Positions 43,928 to 53,012 of a stretch of 64,000 nucleotides of DNA are shown piece after piece. The translations under genes were made by a program, and so were the position numbers. The notes under the pieces were generated by a model. It was given only the letters and a program-made list of their open reading frames with translations. It was not told where the DNA came from and did not search any database. Position 1 is the first letter of the stretch, and each line of letters opens with the position of its first letter. Origin of the DNA: Phycisphaerae bacterium RAS2 (GTDB lineage Bacteria; Planctomycetota; Phycisphaerae; UBA1845; UTPLA1); contig CP036352.1 of the NCBI GenBank assembly GCA_007753915.1, forward strand, positions 3,349,306 through 3,413,305, read 5' to 3'.

Positions 43928-45163
43928 TTACTTGATCCACTTCGCCGCGGCTTTCTTCAGCGCCGGGGCGATGTCCGTCTTCTCCCAGCTGAAGCCCGAG
44001 CGGCCGAAGTGACCGTGCGCCGCCGTTTCGCGATAGATCGGGCGCTTCAGCTTCAAGTGGCTGATGATGCCGCCCGGCGTCAGCGGGAAGTGATCGCGGA
44101 CGAGCTTCTCAATCACCTGCTCCGGAACGTGCGCCGTGCCCTCGGTATCGACCAGCACGCTGACCGGGTCCGCCACGCCGATCGCATAGGCCAACTGCAC
44201 TTCGCAGATGTCGGCCAGCCCCGCCGCGACGACGTTCTTCGCCACGTAGCGCGCCATGTACGTCGCCGAACGGTCAACCTTTGACGGGTCCTTGCCGCTG
44301 AAGGCGCCGCCGCCGTGCGCGCCGCGGCCGCCGTAGCTATCCACGATGATCTTGCGGCCGGTCAGCCCCGTGTCACCGTGCGGGCCGCCGATGACGAAAC
44401 GCCCCGTCGGGTTGACGTGGAACGTGATCTTGTTGTTCCACAGCTTCGGGCACTCGGCGAGGCAGACCGGCTTGATGACCTTGTCGATGATTGTCTTTTT
44501 GAACTTCTCATTCACGTTTCCGCTGCGGTCAAGCAGCTCGGGCCGATCCTGATGCTGCGTGGAGATGACGATCGTGCGCAGGCGGACAGGCGTGTTGCCT
44601 TTGTACTCGATCGTGACCTGGCTCTTCGAGTCGGGCCGCAGCCACGGAATCTCGCCCTTCTCGCGCGCCTGGGCCAGCCGCTCGACCAGTCTGTGCGACA
44701 GGTGAATGGGCAGCGGCATGAGGGCGCGGGTCTCGCGGCAGGCGAAGCCGAACATCAGCCCCTGGTCGCCGGCGCCCTGGGCCTTGCCCTTCTTCGCGGT
44801 GACGCCCTGGCTGATGTCGGCCGACTGGCTGTGGATCGTGCGGATGACGGCGCAGCTCTTGTGGTCGAACTGGCAGGCCGGGTCGGTGTAGCCGATGTCG
44901 CGGATCGTGTCGCGGATGTCGTTCTCGATGCTGTTCAGAGCCAGCTCGGCGGCCTTGTTGTGAACGGTGATCTCGCCCGCGACGACGACCAGCCCGGTCG
45001 TGACGAGTGTCTCACAGGCCACGCGCGCGTCGGGGTCCTTGGCAAGCAAGGCATCGAGGACGGTATCGGAGATCTGGTCAGCCACCTTGTCGGGATGACC
45101 CATGCTGACGGATTCGGAGGTGAAAACATGTTGGCCGTTGGCCGCTTTTCCATTCTTGCCCAC
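43928..45163 (-). CDS. metK: S-adenosylmethionine synthase
   Basis: 411 aa, near the usual length. Motifs: [64 protein letters not shown] (the [10 protein letters not shown] loop follows: [20 protein letters not shown]) and [20 protein letters not shown]. It makes SAM from methionine and ATP. The start is a GTG at 45163 after AGAGGAG. A promoter lies about 85-110 bp upstream; no SAM riboswitch was recognised in the leader. Confidence 0.95.
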   Translation of the reverse strand: MGKNGKAANGQHVFTSESVSMGHPDKVADQISDTVLDALLAKDPDARVACETLVTTGLVVVAGEITVHNKAAELALNSIENDIRDTIRDIGYTDPACQFDHKSCAVIRTIHSQSADISQGVTAKKGKAQGAGDQGLMFGFACRETRALMPLPIHLSHRLVERLAQAREKGEIPWLRPDSKSQVTIEYKGNTPVRLRTIVISTQHQDRPELLDRSGNVNEKFKKTIIDKVIKPVCLAECPKLWNNKITFHVNPTGRFVIGGPHGDTGLTGRKIIVDSYGGRGAHGGGAFSGKDPSKVDRSATYMARYVAKNVVAAGLADICEVQLAYAIGVADPVSVLVDTEGTAHVPEQVIEKLVRDHFPLTPGGIISHLKLKRPIYRETAAHGHFGRSGFSWEKTDIAPALKKAAAKWIK

Positions 45164-45245
45164 GTACGCGCTCCTCTGGAGTTAACGGGTTGCCGCTCCG
45201 CCGGTTGTGAAACGGGAAGGGTCGGTTCGGTCAATCGAGCCGGGC

Positions 45246-45274
45246 ATTCTAATCGTGTGGGCGCGACGGAGCAA
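45246..45274 (-). promoter_or_regulatory. Predicted sigma-70 promoter of metK
   Basis: On the minus strand TTGCTC (45269-45274) and TAGAAT (45246-45251) are separated by exactly 17 bp, 83 bp upstream of the metK GTG. Confidence 0.6.
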
Positions 45275-45465
45275 GCGATTCGCGCGAGTCGTTTCGCGCA
45301 CATTGCATAGGAATCAAACGCGAAAAACCGCGGCCCAGGCTGCCCGGGGTCGTGCGCCCGAGCCGGCCGGAACCGCGGTTTTGCTCCGCCGTCCGCGCGC
45401 CCCTTGCAGGGCGCATTGACGGGGAAGGGTGGAGTGGAGCAGGTCAGGACCCGCCGCCCGTCGCC

Positions 45466-46887
45466 CTACTTCTGCGACTGGAGCGACTGGTATTTGTCGT
45501 ACAACTCCGGCCGCGCCGCCTTCAGCGCGTCGGCGTTTTCGTACACATCGACCAGTTCATCCTCGCCGGAGCGCAACGTCACTTTGACCTTGCCGTCGGG
45601 AAGGGTTTCGAAGCTGGTCTTGGCGCGCTGGACGATGACGCCGGCGTGCGCGCCCGGAACAAAGCCAAATGTGCCGCCGTTTTCGTGGAGCTTCTTCATG
45701 GCCTCTTCGGCGCGCTTCATGGCCTCGCCGTGGTGCTTCATGACGTCGCCGTCGATGCGCCATTCAAACTTGCTGCCGTCCACCGGCTTGCCGAAGAAAT
45801 GCACCGACGGGCCGTTCTGAAGCAGCTTGTGCGCCTCGGCATCACCCGCCTTCAGTTCGTCCTCGGTGGCATAAGTCTTGGTCGTGCTGTTCGTGTTGCC
45901 GTTCACCGTCTCGGTCGTCGTCACGGTGTAGGGGCCGTCGTTTTGCTTTTCGACACGAATCGATTTCCCCTGGCTCTTGCCGACATAGACCTGCTGCGTG
46001 CCGGGGCCCGGCACCGCGAGATTGAACTTGAAATCCATGTCATGCACGTCGGGGATCATCTTCATCACATCCGGCACGTCCGGCAGGTTGAACCCCTTGA
46101 ACGTCCAGTTGCCGGCCGGATCCTTCTGCAACATGCCGCCGCGGCCGAACACGTTCCCGCCGACCATCTCCTCGCCTTCCGACTCGTACTTGGCCTTGGG
46201 CATCTGATCCATCGCGGGGCGCGTGCCGATCGTGATGTTCGCCGCCACCGGCTGGCCGCCTCGGACCACCGAGAACGCGTGCGCCTCGCCGGGCTGGAAG
46301 ACTTTCACCTTCTCCAGAAACGCGCCGATGTCGTTCGTCAATTTCTGGCCGTCCACGGCCGTGATCACGTCGTACTGCTGGAGCCCGGCCGCGTCGGCGG
46401 GTGAGCCTTCGTACACGTTGCCGATCATCAGACCCACGCCGCTCTCGATCTTCAATTGCGACGCCAGCGGCTTGGGCAGCGGCGAGAATTGAACGCCCAG
46501 CCACGGACCGCCCGCCTTCAAACCCGAATCCTCACTGCCAAAAAACGTCAGGATCTTCGGCTGACTGTTCGGATCGTTCGGATCGCCCGCGACACGGATT
46601 TTCTGGACGACTTTGGTGCCGTCCCCGGGCTGCGTCGGGTCGCCCGCGCCGACAAACGCGAACGCGACCTGATCACCATCCTCGGTCACCCAGGCGCCGT
46701 CGCCATTGCCAAAAGCCTCGACGACGACCTCTTCGCAGTCGGCGTCGCCCGTCACGATTCGCATCTTTGCGAGGGCCTTGCACTCGACCTTCGCCGGCTC
46801 GGCAGCCGGGTCCTCAACCGCGGCCCGCGCCGAACTCGACGCCATGGCCGCACAACACAACACCGCCAGCCAACGAATGGATCGCAT
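45466..46887 (-). CDS. Secreted PDZ-domain protein
   Basis: About 473 aa. ATG 46887 with AAGGAG upstream; signal peptide RSIRWLAVLCCAAMASSSARA. A PDZ domain is visible in GGPWLGVQFSPLPKPLASQL, VGLMIGNVYEGSPADAAGLQ QYDVITAVDGQKL and the following VRGGQPVAANITIG. The rest (acidic N-terminal domain, C-terminal region with VTLRSGEDELVDVYENADAL) has no protease catalytic triad, so this is a PDZ adaptor rather than a DegP-type protease. It is the last gene of the ECF sigma/anti-sigma operon and may act in envelope stress sensing. Confidence 0.75.
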   Translation of the reverse strand: MRSIRWLAVLCCAAMASSSARAAVEDPAAEPAKVECKALAKMRIVTGDADCEEVVVEAFGNGDGAWVTEDGDQVAFAFVGAGDPTQPGDGTKVVQKIRVAGDPNDPNSQPKILTFFGSEDSGLKAGGPWLGVQFSPLPKPLASQLKIESGVGLMIGNVYEGSPADAAGLQQYDVITAVDGQKLTNDIGAFLEKVKVFQPGEAHAFSVVRGGQPVAANITIGTRPAMDQMPKAKYESEGEEMVGGNVFGRGGMLQKDPAGNWTFKGFNLPDVPDVMKMIPDVHDMDFKFNLAVPGPGTQQVYVGKSQGKSIRVEKQNDGPYTVTTTETVNGNTNSTTKTYATEDELKAGDAEAHKLLQNGPSVHFFGKPVDGSKFEWRIDGDVMKHHGEAMKRAEEAMKKLHENGGTFGFVPGAHAGVIVQRAKTSFETLPDGKVKVTLRSGEDELVDVYENADALKAARPELYDKYQSLQSQK

Positions 46888-47007
46888 GGGAAACACTCCT
46901 TTTTCGCAGTCCTCACGTCGCGAGCGCTTCGTGCGCCGCGCGTTTTGAATTCGGCTCGCTCTTTCGTGCATTCAATTCCATAGACGGGCGACGCGCCCGG
47001 CTGCCTG

Positions 47008-47622
47008 TCAAAAATCCGCCACGATCGGCTCGACCCGCGTCGCGCGCGTGTTCCGCTCAAACACGTAAATCACGTTCGGATCATCGCCGCGAACGCCGAT
47101 CACGTCGCGCATCACGTCGCGCTGACGCCGTTTCGGCAGGTAGTCATCATCTCGGTATTCCACGTACGCCGGCGCGCCGCCCTGCATTGGCGACGGGGCC
47201 AATTGGGCCGTACGCGGCTGAACCGATCGCGCCGCGCTGCGCGACCCGACATCGCCGCCGCGCCACAAGTCCGGCAGGAACGAGAAAACGACGACGGCAG
47301 CCGCGGTCGCCAGCATGCTGACGGTGGCGAGCCGAAAACCGCTGACATGCCGCGGCGCGGCCGCCGTCCTCGTGCCGGCAAAGTCGGCACGCAACGTGCG
47401 CTTCGCCAGGACGTCCAACATGCGATACTCGTTCAGCAGCTCGCGGGCCGCGGCGTCGGCCTGCAGGGCCGAGTCCAGTTCGCGCTGCTCCGCCGGGCTG
47501 ATTTCGCCGTCAAGGTGACGCACGATCAACCGCTCGACGCGCGCATCGACCGTCAGACCGACCTGCGAATCCGCCTCCAGCGCGTCATTCCAATCCTGGT
47601 TATCCGTCGTTCGCATGTCCAT
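47008..47622 (-). CDS. Anti-sigma-factor-like membrane protein
   Basis: 204 aa. The soluble N-terminus (RVERLIVRHLDGEISPAEQR ELDSALQADAAARELLNEYR) matches the helical N-terminal segments of planctomycete anti-sigma-like proteins, without zinc ligands. One transmembrane helix (FRLATVSMLATAAAVVVFSFL) is followed by a periplasmic domain ending VIYVFERNTRATRVEPIVAD. It begins 40 bp after the ECF sigma gene stop, and a PDZ protein follows, forming a sigma, anti-sigma, sensor operon. Confidence 0.75.
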   Translation of the reverse strand: MDMRTTDNQDWNDALEADSQVGLTVDARVERLIVRHLDGEISPAEQRELDSALQADAAARELLNEYRMLDVLAKRTLRADFAGTRTAAAPRHVSGFRLATVSMLATAAAVVVFSFLPDLWRGGDVGSRSAARSVQPRTAQLAPSPMQGGAPAYVEYRDDDYLPKRRQRDVMRDVIGVRGDDPNVIYVFERNTRATRVEPIVADF

Positions 47623-47662
47623 TCGACACCCACCTCGCCGAGTCAGAAACCTGCATCAGCGT

Positions 47663-48226
47663 TCACTGATTCCCCACGCCATTCAGGGCCGAGCGCAACA
47701 GCCGCCTCGCCCGTACCAGCCGTGTCTCCACCGTATCGACCGGCAGACCCAGAGCCTCGCCGATCTGCGCGTACGACCAATCTTCCAGATGCTTCAGCAC
47801 AAACGGCTCGCGATAAATCGCCGGCAACCCGTTGATCGCCGCCAGCATTCGGCTGTGTTCTTCGTTTCGCACGAGTCGCAGCGTCGGAGACTCGCTGCGG
47901 TCCGGCAGCGCCTGCTCGTCGACCGGAGCGCGCCGCCGTCGCTCTCGCGAGGATTTCTGCCCGGCGTCGATCGCGGCGTTTCGCGCGGTACGATATAGCC
48001 ACGCGCGCCAGGCGGACGGATCGACCAGCGTCCCGATCTGCTGCCAGACCGTCGTCCACACCTGCTGGGCCACGTCTTCGACGGCTGACGTGTTGCCCAG
48101 CGCGCGATACACAACATGGCGAACCCAGCGGTCATGACGGCGAATCAGCGCGTCCAGCGCCGAGCGCGAACCCTGCTGTGCCGCGACGATCAACGCATGG
48201 TCGTCGTCGTTCAAACCCACCGTCAT
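47663..48226 (-). CDS. ECF-type RNA polymerase sigma factor
   Basis: About 187 aa. Region 2: LIRRHDRWVRHVVYRALGNT, SAVEDVAQQVWTTVWQQIGT, WRAWLYRTARNAAIDAGQKS. Region 4: LPAIYREPFVLKHLEDWSYA QIGEALGLPVDTVETRLVRA. Length and linker are those of classical ECF sigma factors controlled by a membrane anti-sigma. ATG 48226 is preferred over a GTG at 48238. It heads an operon with the anti-sigma-like protein and the PDZ protein. Confidence 0.9.
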   Translation of the reverse strand: MTVGLNDDDHALIVAAQQGSRSALDALIRRHDRWVRHVVYRALGNTSAVEDVAQQVWTTVWQQIGTLVDPSAWRAWLYRTARNAAIDAGQKSSRERRRRAPVDEQALPDRSESPTLRLVRNEEHSRMLAAINGLPAIYREPFVLKHLEDWSYAQIGEALGLPVDTVETRLVRARRLLRSALNGVGNQ

Positions 48227-48369
48227 GATGGCGTCCACTCAACCTGATTCAGACGGGGAACAGACGGCCCCCCTGTCATGAATATGAACGGAATCGGGGC
48301 TCGGTTCGCTTGCGGGTTGGGCTCGTCGCGCCGGCAATTGTTCGTAACACTAGAAATGGCAGTCAGTTA

Positions 48370-49392
48370 TCAGCCGGATGGCCGGTCACCATGCACGGGT
48401 TGGGTCGCCGGGGGCATGCCAGGATATCGCAGGCGCGGCAGGTATTGCTCGGCCGCCGGTCCCAGGGCGATCAATCCAAGCGTCATGACCGTCCAGAGAA
48501 TGGCGGTGACAAGAAACGGGCGATCGTTGATCAGGACATCGGTCGGCCCGGTGCGATGGCCTTGTTCGATGACCGATGCATAACGAAAGATGGCGTAGAA
48601 GACGAGCGGCGTGGTGAAGACGAGCGACTTGGGCGAAGGCGTGTTGGGATCGAGGGTATAAAGCAGGAACGTCACGACGGCAATGCCGCCAGTGACCGAG
48701 AGCAGGTGTGCCAGCAGTTCGGGTGTGTAACCAACGAGCGACTTTCGATGGGCGTGCGCATCGCCCGTGCTCATGACGGCCAATTCGCAGCGCCGCTTGC
48801 CGAAGCCGAGAAATAGACAAAGTGTAAAAGTACAGACCACGAGCCACGCCGAGACTTCCACATCAATCGCCTGCGCCCCGGCCAGCGCCCGCAGCACGAA
48901 ACCGATGGCGATCAGAATCACGTCGAGCAATACGAAGTGCTTGGCCCAGAGTGAATAAAAAAGATTGAGCGCGACGTAGGTGCAGGCTGTAAGCGCGAAG
49001 CCGCGGGGCAATTGCAGCGCTGCCGCAACTCCGCCGGCCGCGAGAACAATCGCGAACAGTCCGGCTTCCACCGGCGACAACGCGCCGCTGGCGATCGGGC
49101 GAAAGCGTTTGGTTGGGTGCAGCGCGTCCTCGCGCCGATCCAGGAGGTCGTTCAGGGCATACACCGACGCGGCAAGCAGACAGAAAATTCCGAAAGCGGC
49201 ACAGGCCACGAGAATGGCCTGTGGATCGTCCCGGCGCGGCCCGAACACCAGCGCGCCGAATACGAATACGTTCTTGATCCACTGGGCCGGCCGCATCAGT
49301 TTTACGGCGGCTCCGATCTTTCTAATCAAGCCAGATTCTCCCGCGCCAGACCCTGCGGATGACACGGTACGCACGTCCCGCGCGGTCGTCAA
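48370..49392 (-). CDS. UbiA-family prenyltransferase, DPPR-synthase-like
   Basis: 340 aa polytopic membrane protein, about nine helices. The family motif YALNDLLDRREDALHPTKRF RPIASG (NDxxDxxxD...RPI) binds prenyl diphosphate through Mg. LKLMRPAQWIKNVFVFGALV-type N-terminus and the later GFGKRRCELAVMSTGDAHAH match decaprenyl-phosphate phosphoribosyltransferases (as in arabinan precursor synthesis in actinobacteria) rather than quinone UbiA. The start TTG overlaps the stop of the upstream PilZ gene (TTGA), implying coupling; a GTG farther in is an alternative. Likely involved in lipid-linked sugar synthesis for surface glycans. Confidence 0.85.
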   Translation of the reverse strand: MTTARDVRTVSSAGSGAGESGLIRKIGAAVKLMRPAQWIKNVFVFGALVFGPRRDDPQAILVACAAFGIFCLLAASVYALNDLLDRREDALHPTKRFRPIASGALSPVEAGLFAIVLAAGGVAAALQLPRGFALTACTYVALNLFYSLWAKHFVLLDVILIAIGFVLRALAGAQAIDVEVSAWLVVCTFTLCLFLGFGKRRCELAVMSTGDAHAHRKSLVGYTPELLAHLLSVTGGIAVVTFLLYTLDPNTPSPKSLVFTTPLVFYAIFRYASVIEQGHRTGPTDVLINDRPFLVTAILWTVMTLGLIALGPAAEQYLPRLRYPGMPPATQPVHGDRPSG

Positions 49393-49892
49393 TCGCCGAC
49401 CGGCGGCTTGAGCTTTCGCGACCGGATCCCTGGCGCCACTTCCCGACCCGGACCATGCCGCGCCGGTCTGGCCTCGTCGAATTGCAGGGGCCGGTCGAAT
49501 TGAAGTCCCAGCTCAACAAGTCCGTCTTCGCGCGGTCGGCACTGACGGACCGTCACGCCGCGGTGAACCGGCCGACCGCTGATGCTGCGGTATGCGATCG
49601 AAGCCGACGTACCGACGTTGACCTCCTGATCGAACACGATGGCCACGCCGGTCCTGGAGATGTTCAGCACAGGGCACTCGGCATTGTCGACGCGTCCGCT
49701 CGCCCGTTCGAGCGTGAAACAGATCATGGCCGACCCTTGCGTGCGGCGCACCTCGCGCCGGCGGCATCGGACGGACGTGGCGGCCTTTGACTCGGGCACG
49801 ATGATCGCGGAATGTTCGGGCGCGTCTTCGAGCGGGATGGGCGCGTTCAAATCGTCCGAGCCGTCCAGCGGAATGGAATCGTCAAACAACAT
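49389..49892 (-). CDS. PilZ-domain protein
   Basis: 167 aa. CRRREVRRTQGSAMICFTLE provides the RxxxR-type motif and NISRTGVAIVFDQEVNVGT the (D/N)xSxxG motif, with a beta-barrel ending LVELGLQFDRPLQF. The first 40 residues are acidic and probably disordered. It is coupled by a TTGA overlap to the UbiA-type gene, suggesting cyclic-di-GMP control over a glycan precursor enzyme; this is inference. Confidence 0.8.
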   Translation of the reverse strand: MLFDDSIPLDGSDDLNAPIPLEDAPEHSAIIVPESKAATSVRCRRREVRRTQGSAMICFTLERASGRVDNAECPVLNISRTGVAIVFDQEVNVGTSASIAYRSISGRPVHRGVTVRQCRPREDGLVELGLQFDRPLQFDEARPARHGPGREVAPGIRSRKLKPPVGD

Positions 49893-50113
49893 GGCACATC
49901 CCCCCTTGCCTGCGCGCGACCGCGCGGCGATGCCAGGGTCCTCCGCGCGAAGTGATCGAGCCTGCCAAAGTCCGCACGCAATGAGCGCGCGGACTTTGCT
50001 CCGACCGAATCGAATATCGGATTGAAATCACGCGGCTGCCACGTCTTTTCCACAACGCCAACGGAAGCAACCGGAGCGGATGGATTCGCGGACGCACCCG
50101 CGGCGCGACATTA

Positions 50114-50142
50114 TTGCCACTGACTTTGGGCGTTCTTACAAT
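50114..50142 (+). promoter_or_regulatory. Predicted sigma-70 promoter upstream of the ferritin-like/groES operon
   Basis: TTGCCA (50114-50119) and TACAAT (50137-50142) with a 17-bp spacer, 64 bp before the ATG at 50206. The rest of the 313-bp gap (49893-50205) shows no gene and no CIRCE-like element. Confidence 0.6.
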
Positions 50143-50205
50143 CCCAGCGAGCGCAATTCGATTCGACCGTTTGAAGGGTCGCACGCCAAGAAGGGAGCCA
50201 TCGCC

Positions 50206-50685
50206 ATGTCCAACCACGACATCATTGAGAAGCTGCAACTGGCCTACACCAAGGAGATGGAGACCGTCCTGAACTATGTCGCCAACAGCATCCACCTCGA
50301 CGGCGTCCGCGCCGAGAAAATCAAGGAAGCACTGAAAGCCGACATCACCGAGGAGCTGAACCACGGCACGCTGCTGGGCAACCGAATCAAGACCATCGGC
50401 GGAAAAATCCCCGGCTCGCTTGAATTGAAGTTCAAGCAGTCGTACATGCAGCCGCCGGCCGACACGACGGATGTCGTCAGCGTGATCAAGGGCGTGATCC
50501 AGGCGGAGAACGACGCCTGTAACCTGTACCTTGAAATCATCAAACTCTGCGAGGGGCGCGACTACGTCACACAGGACCTGGCGATTACCATCATGGGTGA
50601 CGAAGAGGAACACCGCCGGTCGTTTGAAGGCTTCCTGCGCGAGTACGCAAAGGGATCTGTCCGGGAGACGGCCTCAAGCCAGTGA
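50206..50685 (+). CDS. Ferritin-like/bacterioferritin-type protein
   Basis: 159 aa, four-helix-bundle pattern: YTKEMETVLNYVANSIHLDG, IKEALKADITEELNHGTLLG, VIKGVIQAENDACNLYLEII, ITIMGDEEEHRRSFEGFLRE. The metal-ligand style E...EEx(N)H repeated (EELNH, EEEH) fits a ferritin-like diiron site, although the usual ExxH spacing is only partly kept. Role could be iron storage or a diiron oxidase. It shares a transcript with GroES, whose ATG is 7 bp after the stop. Confidence 0.75.
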   Translation: MSNHDIIEKLQLAYTKEMETVLNYVANSIHLDGVRAEKIKEALKADITEELNHGTLLGNRIKTIGGKIPGSLELKFKQSYMQPPADTTDVVSVIKGVIQAENDACNLYLEIIKLCEGRDYVTQDLAITIMGDEEEHRRSFEGFLREYAKGSVRETASSQ

Positions 50686-50692
50686 GAAGAGC

Positions 50693-51019
50693 ATGAGTGA
50701 CGCCAAAGCCGCTTCACGCGTGAAACTCGAAACCGTCGAGCCGATGGGCAAGCGCGTGCTCATCCGCAAGGATGCCGACAAGAAGACGACCAAGGGCGGC
50801 ATCCAGTTGCCCGACAACATCGAGATTCCCACGCTCACCGGGCGCATCGTCGCCATCTCGGCGCAGGTCGCCGCCGACAGCGACTATCCCATCAAGCAAT
50901 ACGACAAAGTGCTGTTCAACCCCAAGCACGCGATCCCGGTTGATTTCGAGGGGGACAACCAGCTCTACGTCGTGCCGGTCGAAGACGTGGTCGCTGTCTT
51001 TCGCAAGGCGGGAAGCTAG
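50693..51019 (+). CDS. Co-chaperonin GroES family protein
   Basis: 108 aa. VKLETVEPMGKRVLIRKDAD KKTTKGGIQLPDN (mobile loop), GRIVAISAQVAADSDYPIKQ, YDKVLFNPKHAIPVDFEGDN and YVVPVEDVVAVF follow the GroES fold. No groEL follows; a nuclease-like gene comes next, so this is an orphan GroES or a paralogue. The mobile loop is shorter than in E. coli. Paired with the ferritin-like gene. Confidence 0.85.
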   Translation: MSDAKAASRVKLETVEPMGKRVLIRKDADKKTTKGGIQLPDNIEIPTLTGRIVAISAQVAADSDYPIKQYDKVLFNPKHAIPVDFEGDNQLYVVPVEDVVAVFRKAGS

Positions 51020-51098
51020 CCGTCGCGCCAAATGAGCCGATTGATTCCCCCGGCCGGCCCGTGATAGACTGGTGCGCGTGTCACCTCGCTGTCGCGCC

Positions 51099-52127
51099 AT
51101 GACTGGCCCTGTTCTCCTGATCCTGCTCGGGTCGCTCGGCCTGTCGCCGGTCGCCGCGCGGGCCGAAGGCAGCGCCTGCTACGGCTCGAAAGACAGCAAG
51201 GTCTACCACGCCGACGCGGCCTGCCCCTCCGGCAAGAAAATCATCGCCGAGAACCGCATCGCCTTTAAGTCCGTTGCCGACGCCGAAGAGCAGGGCCGCC
51301 GCCTGTGCAGGACATGCGAACGGCGCATGGCCTCGGGCAAAGCACGCGAAGACAAGGAGTCCGCTGCGCCACCGCCGCCGCCGCCGACCGATGACCCAGC
51401 CAAAGAGAAGCGTTCGGGCCGCGGCAAGAACGCCGCAAGTCAGCCGGCCAATTCCAAGCCGCCGGTCCCGCGGATCGATCCGGCGCGTGCGATGACCGTC
51501 AAGCGCGTCCTGCCCGGCGGTGCGATGCTGCTGGACAACGGCGACAAGGTGCGGCTGCTGGGGGTCTGCTGCCCGGAGGATCGGCAACCGCTGGCCGCGG
51601 AGGCCGTCGCGCACATTGAGAAACTTGTCAAATCCCGCAAGTGCGAACAGTCGTGGGACGGCCCCGCCAGCCGGCCCGAGCTTCGCAACGAGAACGGACA
51701 GCTGCTGCTCTTCGTTGCGGCCGGGATGAATCGCGTCGACCTCGGCGGCGAACTCATCGAACAGGGACTGGCGTGGGTTGATCGAGACCGGGCCTGCACA
51801 AAGACAGACGACTACCTCACGCGCGAACACCTCGCCTGGAGCGAAGGCCGCGGCATCTGGCGCCGGCTGGACGGCGTCGCGGGTCAGGCGCGCGTGCTGA
51901 CCGGTCAATACGCCCGGCATTATCATCCGACCGATTGCCCGCACGAAGTGCATCTGAACGAGCCGAGCGAAATCACCGTGAACGAGGCCAAGGCCCGGCG
52001 GCTCGCCCCGTGCTGCTTCTACCGCGCCGGGCCGTCCGTCGCGGCCGCGTCCCGCGAAGCCGAAGCCGCCGCCAAGGACCCCAAACCCCGCGAGCCCGCG
52101 AATCGCCATGCCAAGACAAAAGACTAA
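51099..52127 (+). CDS. Secreted Ada-Zn-like plus degenerate SNase-fold protein
   Basis: About 342 aa. Signal peptide MTGPVLLILLGSLGLSPVAARA, then a small Cys-containing module (VYHADAACPSGKK ... FKSVADAEEQGRRLCRTCER) resembling the metal-binding domain of Ada. A Pro/Lys-rich linker leads to an SNase-like barrel: MLLDNGDKVRLLGVCCPED and QLLLFVAAGMNRVDLGGELI EQGLAWVDRD. Active nucleases have RLxGIDxPE and an Arg before LLAYV; here Asp is replaced by Cys and the second Arg is missing, so it is probably catalytically inactive. The end (KARRLAPCCFYRAGPSVAA) repeats a Cys pair. It overlaps btpA by 20 bp. Confidence 0.7.
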   Translation: MTGPVLLILLGSLGLSPVAARAEGSACYGSKDSKVYHADAACPSGKKIIAENRIAFKSVADAEEQGRRLCRTCERRMASGKAREDKESAAPPPPPPTDDPAKEKRSGRGKNAASQPANSKPPVPRIDPARAMTVKRVLPGGAMLLDNGDKVRLLGVCCPEDRQPLAAEAVAHIEKLVKSRKCEQSWDGPASRPELRNENGQLLLFVAAGMNRVDLGGELIEQGLAWVDRDRACTKTDDYLTREHLAWSEGRGIWRRLDGVAGQARVLTGQYARHYHPTDCPHEVHLNEPSEITVNEAKARRLAPCCFYRAGPSVAAASREAEAAAKDPKPREPANRHAKTKD

Positions 52128-52938
52128 ATCCCACGCCGCCGCCCTGCACAAGTTGCGACGGATCGGCATGGTCCACCTGCCCCCGCTGCCGGGCTCCGCA
52201 GGATTCAGGAGCGATTCGCGCCACCTGGCGCGGCCGCTCGACGCGATCACCGGGCAAGCCGTCGCCGAGGCGACGCTGCTGGCCCGCGCCGGTTTCGACG
52301 CCGTCATCGTTGAAAACTTTGGCGATGCGCCGTTCGCAGCAACCGGGGTTCCGCCTGAAACGCTGGCCGCCATGAGCATCGTGATCGACCACGTCGCCCG
52401 CGCGGTGAAGATCCCCATCGGCGTCAACGTGCTGCGGAACGACGCGCTGGGCGCGCTGGCCGTCGCAGCCGTCACCGGCGCCGCCTTCATCCGGGTGAAC
52501 GTGTTGAGCGGGGCCTACGCGACCGATCAGGGCATCATCACCGGCAACGCGAACGAATTGCTCGCGCGCCGCGCGGCCGTCGCGCCGCACGTCGCCATCG
52601 CCGCCGACGTGCACGTGAAACACGCGACGCCGATCAGCCAGCCCGATCTCGCGCTCGCCATCGAGGAAACCGCCCAGCGCGCCGGGGCCGACGCGATTAT
52701 TTTGAGCGGCACGGGCACGGGTAAGCCGACCGACCTGGCGAAGCTTGGTGCCGTGCGCAGCGCCGCCCACGGCCTGCCGATTTGGATCGGCTCGGGCGTG
52801 ACGGCCGCCACCGTCCGCGAATCGCTTCGCGTCGCCGATGCGGTGATTGTCGGCACGGCGCTCAAGAAGGGCAGCCGCACGACGGCGCCGCTGGACCGGG
52901 CGCGCGTCGCGGCGTTCATTAAGGCCGCCGGGCGATAA
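52108..52938 (+). CDS. BtpA family protein
   Basis: 276 aa TIM-barrel. Signatures: IGMVHLPPLPGSAGFRSDSR, AEATLLARAGFDAVIVENFG DAPF, IPIGVNVLRNDALGALAVAA, FIRVNVLSGAYATDQGIITG and IILSGTGTGKPTDLAKLGAV. In cyanobacteria BtpA stabilises photosystem I; in other bacteria the family (also SgcQ) is thought to act in nucleoside or sugar metabolism. A photosynthetic role is excluded by context. Its start lies inside the preceding gene's end. Confidence 0.9.
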   Translation: MPRQKTKSHAAALHKLRRIGMVHLPPLPGSAGFRSDSRHLARPLDAITGQAVAEATLLARAGFDAVIVENFGDAPFAATGVPPETLAAMSIVIDHVARAVKIPIGVNVLRNDALGALAVAAVTGAAFIRVNVLSGAYATDQGIITGNANELLARRAAVAPHVAIAADVHVKHATPISQPDLALAIEETAQRAGADAIILSGTGTGKPTDLAKLGAVRSAAHGLPIWIGSGVTAATVRESLRVADAVIVGTALKKGSRTTAPLDRARVAAFIKAAGR

Positions 52939-53012
52939 TCGCTCATTTCAGCAGCATTGCGAATCTTCCGATACCATATCGCCGCCTCGCTCGCCCGATT
53001 GAATACGCACCC

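Noticed and set aside
45164-45310. Possible SAM riboswitch before metK
   Set aside because: No SAM-I or SAM-II core could be recognised by eye; only a promoter was supported.
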